This document shows, one piece after another, positions 58,120-64,000 of a DNA stretch of 64,000 bases. The notes below the pieces were generated by a model that had not been told where the DNA came from, searched no databases, and saw only the letters and a program-made list of their open reading frames with translations. Each line of letters opens with the position of its first letter. Position 1 is the stretch's first letter. Source of the DNA: Blastococcus sp. TF02A-26 (lineage in GTDB: Bacteria > Actinomycetota > Actinomycetes > Mycobacteriales > Geodermatophilaceae); NCBI RefSeq assembly GCF_003319125.1, contig NZ_QOHG01000002.1, forward strand, positions 1 to 64,000, read 5' to 3'. The position numbers and the translations under genes are program-made.

Positions 58120-59006
58120 GTCATCAGACTACGACCAGTGATCGACTGCTCGCTCGCCAAAGTGGCCGGCTCCTCCTCGGCGAGAAAGCTCCACGTCTCC
58201 GGCTGCGGGCCCGCAGCCCGGCCAGGGGCGCAGCTGGAGCGGAAGTCGCACCAGCCGCACTGCCGACCCGGGACGGCGGGGAACGCGGCGTCGGCGTCCT
58301 CCCCCGCCTGGAGCGCCTCGGAGGCCCGCTCGATGTCGGTGGCGGTGTCCTCGGCCCGGCGCACGTGGTTGGCCAGCGAGCGGTCGGTGTGCTCGAACGC
58401 GGCGACGGTGCCCGAGGGCAGGTGGTGCAGCTCCACCCGGCTGCAGGCGCGGCGCAGGGTGCGGCGGACACCGAGCACGTAGGTGGCCAGCGCCGCCGAG
58501 CCGCGCGCCTCGTCCTCGGTGCTGGGCCGGCGACCGGTCTTGTAGTCCACGACGACCAGCTCGTCGCCACGCAGGTCGATGCGGTCGATCCGGCCCGACA
58601 GCGCCAGCCGCTCGGTGGTGGCCGCGACCTGGCGCTCGGTGCCGACCGGTTCCTCGGCCGGGTCGAGGCCGGTCACGTAGTCGGTGAGCCAGCCCGCGGC
58701 CCGGGAGCGCCAGCGCTGGGCCTGGTCGGCGTCGCGGAACCCGGCGGGCGACCAGACGCCGTAGAGCAGCTGGCGGGCCGAGGCCGCCGTCCGCTCCCGG
58801 AGCGGCAGCTCCCACCACGACCGCAGCGCGGCGTGCACCGCGGAGCCGACGGAGTTGTGCGCCCAGGCGGGGCCCTTCGGCGGCGTCGGCCGGTCGAGGT
58901 AGGCGTGCCGGTAGCGGCGCGGGCAGTCGGTGAAGGTGGCGAGTTTGCTCGGTGTCGCGGGGAAGAGCCGGCGAGGCATGCCCGGCATCTCCAGCTGTCC
59001 CCCCAT
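58116..59006 (-). CDS. RecB-family PD-(D/E)xK exonuclease
   Basis: A 296-residue stand-alone nuclease: SKLATFTDCPRRYRHAYLD, VGSAVHAALRSWW, LSGRIDRIDLRGDELV, VVDYKTG (D, then ExK-like DYK) and ATYVLGVRR. The end carries CGWCDFRSSC, which with the early Cys makes the four-cysteine Fe-S arrangement of Cas4/AddB nucleases. Role probably DNA repair. ATG 59006 has TAGCGT 6 nt upstream (leaderless). Confidence 0.92.
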   Translation of the reverse strand: MGGQLEMPGMPRRLFPATPSKLATFTDCPRRYRHAYLDRPTPPKGPAWAHNSVGSAVHAALRSWWELPLRERTAASARQLLYGVWSPAGFRDADQAQRWRSRAAGWLTDYVTGLDPAEEPVGTERQVAATTERLALSGRIDRIDLRGDELVVVDYKTGRRPSTEDEARGSAALATYVLGVRRTLRRACSRVELHHLPSGTVAAFEHTDRSLANHVRRAEDTATDIERASEALQAGEDADAAFPAVPGRQCGWCDFRSSCAPGRAAGPQPETWSFLAEEEPATLASEQSITGRSLMT

Positions 59007-59012
59007 GCCCCC

Positions 59013-59018
59013 ACGCTA
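59013..59018 (-). promoter_or_regulatory. -10 hexamer TAGCGT of the RecB-type nuclease
   Basis: On the minus strand it ends 6 nt before the ATG at 59006. Confidence 0.6.
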
Positions 59019-59516
59019 GCGCCGGGGGCCGACGGTCCCGACGACGCGAGCGACGAAGGAGGACTTACGGGCGGTGTACTCGCCCCAGTCGTCGGTCTGC
59101 GCGGCGATGCCGCGCTTGAGGGTCACGTACTCCCGAGCCAGGGCCCCGTCGCGGAGCAATGCGTCGCGGAAGGTGGTCCGGCGGTGCCACTCCGCACCGT
59201 CGGCCAGCACCACGTGCACGACGGTCACCCGAGTCCCGTCGACCCACCGGGCGAGCCAGCCGTGGGGTTCGCCCTCGGCCGTGGTCCGGTTCCCGCCCTC
59301 GACGAGCCCGGCCTCGGTCAGCACCGCCACCGCCTGCGGGTTGGCGGCCGCAGGAACGCCGACCAGGACGTCGACGACGTCCTTGGCCTCGATGCCCAGG
59401 GCCGTGGACCCGACGTGCTCGACGGGCGTGCCGGGTCCGAGGATGCCGCGGATCCGGGCCGCCTCAGTCGCGAACCGAGCCGCCCAGCCGGCGGGGTCCG
59501 GGGCGACCAGCTCCAC
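59016..59516 (-). CDS. GrpB/UPF0157 nucleotidyltransferase-like protein
   Basis: A 166-residue protein of the GrpB family: EHVGSTALGIEAKDVVDVLVG is the nucleotidyltransferase-like GS...D pattern, with HVVLADGAEWHRRTTFRDAL and YTARKSSFVARVV at the end. Function of the family is unsettled, and some members occur fused to dephospho-CoA kinase. The GTG starts 1 nt after the PHP gene stop, so they form an operon. Confidence 0.9.
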   Translation of the reverse strand: MELVAPDPAGWAARFATEAARIRGILGPGTPVEHVGSTALGIEAKDVVDVLVGVPAAANPQAVAVLTEAGLVEGGNRTTAEGEPHGWLARWVDGTRVTVVHVVLADGAEWHRRTTFRDALLRDGALAREYVTLKRGIAAQTDDWGEYTARKSSFVARVVGTVGPRR

Positions 59517-59517
59517 G

Positions 59518-60375
59518 TCAGTCGGTGAGCGGCGCGCTGCCGGTGCCGGCGGCCAGGAGGGCCTCCAGCTGATCGGGCGCGGTGGTGCAGGCGGCGATCG
59601 GCGTCGCCTTGTTGCTGCCGTGGTAGTCGCTGGAGCCGGTCACGACCAGCCCGAGCTCGCCGGCCAGGCCGCGCAGGTGCGCCCGCTCGGCGTCGCTGTG
59701 GTCGGGGTGGTCGACCTCCAGGCCGAGCAGGCCCGCCTCGGCCATGGCGGCGATCGCGTCGTCGTCGACGACCCGGCCGCGCTTGGTGGCCAGCCCGTGG
59801 GCGAACACCGGCACGCCACCGGCCGCGCGGACCAGGCGGATGCCGTCGAGGACGTCGGTGTCGGCCTTGGCGACGTAGTACGGGCTGCGGTGGTGCAGCA
59901 GGTCGGCGAACGCCTCGTCGACCGAGCCCACGACACCGGCGTCGACCAGCGCCCGGGCCACGTGCGGCCGGCCCACCACGCCGCCCTGCGAGCTCTCGAC
60001 GATCCGCGACCACTCGACCGGGTAGCCGGCCCCGGCGAGCGCGGTGACGATCGCCTCGCCGCGGCCGAGCCGCTCCTCGCGCAGCCGCGCGCGCTCGGCG
60101 GCCAGCGCCGGGTGGTCGGGGTCGAACAGGTAGGCCAGCAGGTGCAGGCTGATCGGGTTCCCCTCGCCGCGCATCCAGCGGCACGAGAGCTCCATGCCCG
60201 GGACGACGGTCAGCCCGCGGGGACGCGCCCGCTCGGCGGCGGCCCAGCCGTCGGTGGTGTCGTGGTCGGTGAGGGCGACGACGTCCAGCCCGGCGTCGCG
60301 GGCGGTGGCCAGCAGCTCGGCCGGCGACTGGGTGCCGTCGGAGACCGAGGAGTGGGTGTGGAGGTCGATCAGCAT
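59518..60375 (-). CDS. PHP-domain phosphoesterase (RNase AM/YciV-like)
   Basis: A 285-residue PHP protein. Metal ligands: DLHTHSSVSDGTQ, ALTDHDTTDGW, GMELSC, GRPHVARAL, FAHGLA and SSDYHGSNK. The set matches YciV/RNase AM proteins, which release 5' nucleotides from oligonucleotides and 3',5'-bisphosphates. CAGGCT 8 nt upstream of the ATG may be a weak leaderless -10. Confidence 0.92.
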   Translation of the reverse strand: MLIDLHTHSSVSDGTQSPAELLATARDAGLDVVALTDHDTTDGWAAAERARPRGLTVVPGMELSCRWMRGEGNPISLHLLAYLFDPDHPALAAERARLREERLGRGEAIVTALAGAGYPVEWSRIVESSQGGVVGRPHVARALVDAGVVGSVDEAFADLLHHRSPYYVAKADTDVLDGIRLVRAAGGVPVFAHGLATKRGRVVDDDAIAAMAEAGLLGLEVDHPDHSDAERAHLRGLAGELGLVVTGSSDYHGSNKATPIAACTTAPDQLEALLAAGTGSAPLTD

Positions 60376-60413
60376 CGGCGGTCAGCCTGCCCGATGCCTC
60401 GTGCGGACGGCGC

Positions 60414-61043
60414 TCAGGGGCCCCGGGGCGGCTGCGGGATCGGCTGGGTGTCCCGCCGGCCGGTGTCCGGCTGGCCGGCGCGCTGCTGGGCGACCGGTTC
60501 GACGCCGCCCTCCTCGTCGTCCTCCACGCCGTCGGTGCCGAACAGCAGCTGGCTGACCCGGCGGTAGAGCACGTCGGCCTGCGGCAGGTAGGTGATCTCC
60601 GACAGCGCCTGCTGCTGGCCGGCGGACTCGAACCGGAAGGTGCCGTAGCCCAGCACCTGGCCGAGCAGGGTCTCCTTCCAGGTGAGGTCGGTGATCCGGC
60701 GCAGCGGGAGCAGGGCGACCGTCCGGACGACGATGCCGCTGGTCAGCAGCACGCGGCGGTTGGTGACGATGAAGTGGCGCATCCACCACTCGCCGGCGCG
60801 CAGCGCGAGGAAGCACAGGGCACCGGCGACGACGAGCAGCCCGGCCGTGGCCAGCACCCGGTTGTCCGGGTCGACGGCGAGCAGCCAGACCCCGAGGACC
60901 AGCACCGGCAGCGCCTTGAGCGTGGGTGCGATGAGCACCGCCCAGTGCCGCCGGGTGGCGACGACCGGTGGCTGCTCGGCCGGCAGGAGGTACTTGGCCG
61001 CGTCCTTGCGCCACCGCTCTGGGCGCGGGGCCGGGTCGGTCAT
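60414..61043 (-). CDS. PH-domain (bPH) membrane protein
   Basis: A 209-residue protein with two membrane helices (PTLKALPVLVLGVWLLAV; VLATAGLLVVAGALCFLAL) followed by a bacterial PH domain (MRHFIVTNRRVLLTSGIVV, LLPLRRITDLTWKETLLGQ, LGYGTFRFESAGQQ). The tail is acidic then Gln/Pro-rich. Function unknown; YdbS/YdbT-like relatives act at the membrane. It starts 5 bp after the small membrane peptide gene. Confidence 0.88.
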   Translation of the reverse strand: MTDPAPRPERWRKDAAKYLLPAEQPPVVATRRHWAVLIAPTLKALPVLVLGVWLLAVDPDNRVLATAGLLVVAGALCFLALRAGEWWMRHFIVTNRRVLLTSGIVVRTVALLPLRRITDLTWKETLLGQVLGYGTFRFESAGQQQALSEITYLPQADVLYRRVSQLLFGTDGVEDDEEGGVEPVAQQRAGQPDTGRRDTQPIPQPPRGP

Positions 61044-61048
61044 GCGGC

Positions 61049-61207
61049 CTAGATCAGCGACGAGACGAAGTCACCCAGCGAGGAGGCCGCGTCCCCGAGG
61101 GTCTCCCCGGCGCTCTTCACGATCTCCGCCGACTTCTCCGGCGCCTGGATGACGTAGAAGACGACGAAGGCGATGACCACCCACGTGACGACCTTCTTGA
61201 GGTTCAC
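61049..61207 (-). CDS. 52-residue single-pass membrane peptide
   Basis: The frame starts at GTG 61207 after CCGGAGGTGGCC and encodes NLKKVVTWVVIAFVVFYVIQ (one membrane helix) then an amphipathic segment (KSAGETLGDAASSLGDFVSS). It ends 5 bp before the PH-domain gene, with which it must be co-transcribed. It resembles short actinobacterial hypotheticals; no function is known. Confidence 0.75.
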   Translation of the reverse strand: MNLKKVVTWVVIAFVVFYVIQAPEKSAEIVKSAGETLGDAASSLGDFVSSLI

Positions 61208-61356
61208 GGCCACCTCCGGGGGCGCTCAGGACACCGGCGGAGAGGTCCCGCCGGGTGGCCCGGGCGGGCCGGCCACATGGGTAACACGCGCCCCACGGGC
61301 ACCCGCCGCAGACACGCCGCTCGGTTACGGAGCGGTCCGGTCCTGTGCGAGGGCCG

Positions 61357-61980
61357 CTACTCCCCGGGGAGCAGGTGCTCGCTGGGCGGGCCCAGCGGCA
61401 GATCGGGGTAGACGCGCTCGCGCAGGTCGATGAGCTCGAGCTGCTCGGCGAGCAGCCAGGCGGCCGACATCGGCCACATGACCAGCCACAGCCAGACCCC
61501 GTAGGCCTCGCCGACGAAGGCGGCCCGGTCGTCGGTGGTGGGTACCGCCCAGAGCGGCGCGTGCTGGCCGGCGGCCTCGACCGTGGCCGAGGACGGGCCG
61601 GTGATGACGTCACCGGGGTCGAGGCCCGGGAGACCGGCGTAGCCGCAGCCGACGCCGGTGCCCGGCTCCTCGGCGACCAGCACGAGCTCCGCCGAGCCGC
61701 CCAGGGGTGCCGGGCCGGCGCAGTCGACGACGATCGCCCGCGCGCCGGGCTCGCCACCCCACGCCATGCCGGTGACCGACCAGCCCGCGGGCATGGGGTC
61801 GGGCACCCAGGCGGGCACGCGCGCATCGGCGGTGACCGCGGCGATGGCGTCGTGCGCGATGAGCGCGGTGTGGTGCAGCGGGGTGATGGCCCCGTGGACG
61901 TGGCACCACGCCTGTCCGGGGTCCCCGGGGCGGACGGCGGGGCGCTCGCCGCAGCGGGGGCAGACCGGGGAGGCACTCAT
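61357..61980 (-). CDS. Conserved hypothetical with zinc-ribbon start (DUF6758-like)
   Basis: A 207-residue protein. The start CPRCGERPA with a later WCHVHG could bind zinc. The body contains VPDPMPAGWSVTGMAWGG, ELVLVAEEPGTGVGCGYAGL and the C-terminal EHLLPGE, typical of an actinobacterial family that I recall as DUF6758. Function unknown. ATG 61980 is chosen; GTG 61989 is an alternative. It diverges from the NUDIX gene. Confidence 0.8.
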   Translation of the reverse strand: MSASPVCPRCGERPAVRPGDPGQAWCHVHGAITPLHHTALIAHDAIAAVTADARVPAWVPDPMPAGWSVTGMAWGGEPGARAIVVDCAGPAPLGGSAELVLVAEEPGTGVGCGYAGLPGLDPGDVITGPSSATVEAAGQHAPLWAVPTTDDRAAFVGEAYGVWLWLVMWPMSAAWLLAEQLELIDLRERVYPDLPLGPPSEHLLPGE

Positions 61981-62046
61981 CGCAGACACCGTCCTGGGGG
62001 CCGTGGGGGTTCGTCAAGCGTGGACCAGGGCGGCGCCGGGCGCGCG

Positions 62047-62052
62047 TAGCGT
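62047..62052 (+). promoter_or_regulatory. -10 hexamer TAGCGT of the NUDIX gene
   Basis: TAGCGT ends 7 nt before the GTG at 62060. Confidence 0.6.
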
Positions 62053-62059
62053 CCGCGGC

Positions 62060-62503
62060 GTGCCCTCTCCCGCCCCTGACAGCGGCCCGGCCGCCGGTGC
62101 GCTGCCGGTGGTCGCCTGCGTCGGCGGGGTCGTGCACGACGCCGCCGGGCGGCTGCTGCTGATCCGCCGGGGCACCGAGCCGGGCCGTGGGCGGTGGTCG
62201 GTGCCCGGCGGCCGGGTGGAGCCGGGCGAGTCGCTGGCCGAGGCGGTCGAGCGGGAGGTGCTGGAGGAGACGGGGCTGCCGGTGCGGGCGGGCGCGGTCG
62301 TCGGCCGGGTGCGCGTGCCCGGGCGGGGCGTCGTCTACGACGTGGTCGACCTCGCGTGCGCGCTGGTGGATCCGTCGGTGGTGCCGGTGGCGGGCGACGA
62401 CGCCGACGAGGTCACCTTCGTCGACGCCGCCGCCCTCGAGCAGCTGTCGTGCACGGACGGGCTGCTGGAGAGCCTGGGCGCCTGGGGCGTGCTACCCCGC
62501 TGA
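62060..62503 (+). CDS. NUDIX hydrolase
   Basis: A 147-residue Nudix domain with the full box in GGRVEPGESLAEAVEREVLE continuing ETG, preceded by RRGTEPGRGRWSVPGG. This is the ADP-ribose-pyrophosphatase/MutT-like small type; the substrate nucleotide is unknown. GTG 62060 is supported by the leaderless promoter. Convergent with the MaoC gene. Confidence 0.9.
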   Translation: MPSPAPDSGPAAGALPVVACVGGVVHDAAGRLLLIRRGTEPGRGRWSVPGGRVEPGESLAEAVEREVLEETGLPVRAGAVVGRVRVPGRGVVYDVVDLACALVDPSVVPVAGDDADEVTFVDAAALEQLSCTDGLLESLGAWGVLPR

Positions 62504-62524
62504 CCTGGCCGCCCGCCTCCCGGC

Positions 62525-63031
62525 TCAGCGGTCCTTGGGCTCCGGGCGGCCGGGCTGCTCGCCGCCGCGGGTGTCGCCGTAGCTGCGCTTGGGGACCATG
62601 ACCTTGCGGCGGAAGATGCAGACGACGGTGCCGTCCTGCTTGTAGCCGATGGTCTCCACGTAGACCACGCCGCGGTCGTCCTTGGACTTGGACTCGGTCT
62701 TGTCGAGGACCGTGGTCTCGCCGTAGATCGTGTCGCCGTGGAAGGTCGGCTTGACGTGCCGGAGGGACTCGACCTCCAGGTTGGCGATCGCCTTGCCGGA
62801 GACGTCGGCGACGCTCATGCCCAGCAGCAGCGAGTAGATGTAGTTGCCGACGACGACGTTCTTGCCGAAGTCGGTGGTCTCCTCGGCGTAGTTCGCGTCC
62901 AGGTGCAGCGGGTGGTGGTTCATCGTGATCAGGCAGAACAGGTGGTCGTCGTACTCGGTCACCGTCTTGCCGGGCCAGTGCTTGTAGACGGCCCCGACCT
63001 CGAACTCCTCGTAGTACCGACCGAACTGCAT
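62525..63031 (-). CDS. MaoC-like hot-dog dehydratase
   Basis: A 168-residue R-specific enoyl-CoA hydratase-like protein: VGAVYKHWPGKTVTEYDDHLF, NHHPLHLDANYAEE with the catalytic Asp/His pair and VVVGNYIYSLLLGMS. It may act in fatty-acid or mesaconyl-type CoA metabolism. ATG 63031 follows CGGGAG; a longer frame to 63073 adds unconserved residues. Confidence 0.9.
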   Translation of the reverse strand: MQFGRYYEEFEVGAVYKHWPGKTVTEYDDHLFCLITMNHHPLHLDANYAEETTDFGKNVVVGNYIYSLLLGMSVADVSGKAIANLEVESLRHVKPTFHGDTIYGETTVLDKTESKSKDDRGVVYVETIGYKQDGTVVCIFRRKVMVPKRSYGDTRGGEQPGRPEPKDR

Positions 63032-63153
63032 GTGGGGGCTCCCGCGACGTTGCTGGGTGGAGGGCGCCGGCACGAGCGGGACAGCGGAACCTGGCGGGGC
63101 CGGGTGCTGTGCCCACGCACGCGTCGGTGACCCGCCTGGACGGGCGCCGATCC

Positions 63154-63159
63154 TACGAT
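63154..63159 (+). promoter_or_regulatory. -10 hexamer TACGAT, leaderless promoter
   Basis: TACGAT ends 6 nt before the ATG at 63166. Confidence 0.6.
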
Positions 63160-63165
63160 GGGCCG

Positions 63166-63654
63166 ATGTCCACGCCCTCCACGGCCGGGAAGGCCACCGG
63201 AACGGACGTGGTCCACCTCTCCGGCACCTCGCGCCGGGTGCGCCTGGGCGTGACCGCGGTGGTGTTCGCGGTGGTCATGAGCGGCACCGTCTGGGGCGAC
63301 GACTCCGACTTCCCGTTCGGCCCGTTCCGCATGTACTCGACGCGCGCCGATCCCGACGCCCCGGTCGTCTCCACCCGGGTGGTGGGCCTGACCGCGGCCG
63401 GGGAGGAGGTGCGCCTGTCCGGCGGTGCGGTGGGGCTGCGCCGGGCCGAGTTCGAGGGCCAGCTGCCCCGGATGCAGGAGGACCCGGAGCTGCTCGGCCT
63501 GCTCGCCGAGACCTTCGCCGAGCGGCACCCGGACGCCGAGCCGCTCGTCGAGGTGCAGGTGATCCACCGCCGCTTCGAGCTCGTCGACGGCCAGCGCACC
63601 GGCGAGTTCACCGACACGGTCGTCGTCGACCACGACCTGGAGGAGGCCCCGTGA
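63166..63654 (+). CDS. Hypothetical membrane-anchored protein
   Basis: A 162-residue protein with one N-terminal membrane helix (LGVTAVVFAVVMSGTVW) and an external domain containing DFPFGPFRMYSTRADPDAPV and VEVQVIHRRFELVDG. No named family is recognised. The GTG of the following membrane protein overlaps its stop, a pairing that implies joint function. Confidence 0.75.
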   Translation: MSTPSTAGKATGTDVVHLSGTSRRVRLGVTAVVFAVVMSGTVWGDDSDFPFGPFRMYSTRADPDAPVVSTRVVGLTAAGEEVRLSGGAVGLRRAEFEGQLPRMQEDPELLGLLAETFAERHPDAEPLVEVQVIHRRFELVDGQRTGEFTDTVVVDHDLEEAP

Positions 63655-64000
63655 GCCGGTCCGACGTCTCCTCCCCCGCCGTCCCCGCCGCGGACGACGC
63701 GACGCTGCGGAACCCGCTGCGCCCGGCGTGGTGGTTCCGCCCGGTGCCGCTGACCCGTATCGCGGTGATGCGGACCATCGCCTACCTGTTCATCTGGGTC
63801 GACGTCTGGCTGACCACCTCGTGGGTCAAGGCGCACGCGGACGTGCCGACGGAGTGGTACGCGCCGCTGACCATCGGCAAGCTGCTGGCCCTCCCCACGC
63901 CGACGCACACGGTGGTCACCGTCGTGCAGTGGGCGCTGCTGCTCACCGCCCTGGTCGCGGCGACCGGCCGGGCGCCCCGACTGCTCGGGACGGCGGTGTT
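63651..64000 (+). CDS. Multi-pass membrane protein, HTTM-like, truncated by window end
   Basis: The first 116 codons are visible. After a polar start, hydrophobic helices begin at LTRIAVMRTIAYLFIWVDVW and continue with VVTVVQWALLLTALVAATG. The arrangement resembles HTTM/vitamin-K-carboxylase-like membrane proteins often paired with a small anchored partner, but too little is present to be sure. GTG 63651 overlaps the upstream TGA. Confidence 0.65.
   Translation, partial: MSRSDVSSPAVPAADDATLRNPLRPAWWFRPVPLTRIAVMRTIAYLFIWVDVWLTTSWVKAHADVPTEWYAPLTIGKLLALPTPTHTVVTVVQWALLLTALVAATGRAPRLLGTAV

Overview
The window is a high-GC actinobacterial chromosome segment made almost wholly of core genes. Actinobacterial markers are WhiB7, a mycoredoxin-type glutaredoxin, the AdnA/AdnB helicase-nuclease pair, a UPF0182 membrane protein, DUF3107 and DUF3152 proteins, and initiator tRNAs with a 1:72 mismatch. 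From memory of M. tuberculosis H37Rv, much of the order matches Rv3193c-Rv3212 plus Rv3226c-Rv3228. Base composition and gene set fit a Geodermatophilaceae-like organism, but that family-level guess is inference.

Layout. 1-6.3 kb: a membrane spermidine-synthase-like protein, an SRAP DNA-protein crosslink sensor, a succinate-semialdehyde-type dehydrogenase, aroA and rsgA. 6.3-12.9 kb: a hypothetical, a DUF2087 regulator, hisN, a P450/ferredoxin/XdhC-like operon, VOC and GNAT proteins, and two initiator tRNA genes with near-identical hairpin terminators. 13-24.7 kb: UPF0182, the PDZ/Lon-like protease, a DUF2342 zincin, a YgjP-type peptidase, a DUF5679 zinc ribbon, a ThiF-like protein, an ABC1/AarF kinase, dapA and a whiB7 locus with apparent attenuator architecture. 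24.8-37.6 kb: UvrD2, mycoredoxin, an ANTAR protein with a kinase-like partner, NudC, two M16 peptidases, a DUF2510 protein, a Ser/Thr kinase, an M20 peptidase, a hydrolase and a GNAT protein. 37.6-49.9 kb: adnB/adnA, a GT51 transglycosylase, an alkyltransferase-like protein, MoeZ, a DUF3152 zincin and a hydrolase. 50-64 kb: TetR, DUF3107, GDPD, a ferritin-like protein, the DEAD-box helicase rhlE, a beta-propeller protein, a hydrolase, an MpaB-like oxygenase, a RecB-type nuclease with a membrane partner, GrpB, PHP, a PH-domain pair, NUDIX, MaoC and a truncated membrane protein at the right edge.

Genes are tightly packed. Many same-strand neighbours overlap by ATGA or GTGA. Many start codons sit 6-9 nt after a TANNNT hexamer with no Shine-Dalgarno sequence, which points to leaderless transcripts; this was used to choose several starts. 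The least ordinary features are a family of about 58-bp palindromic elements whose outer arms differ between copies yet stay complementary (one copy lies inside the kinase reading frame), three genes whose only plausible start is a CTG inside a CTGA overlap, and the whiB7 leader (AT-rich site, promoter, upstream ORF, terminator hairpin, whiB7, coupled small gene). No CRISPR array, prophage or complete insertion sequence was seen.
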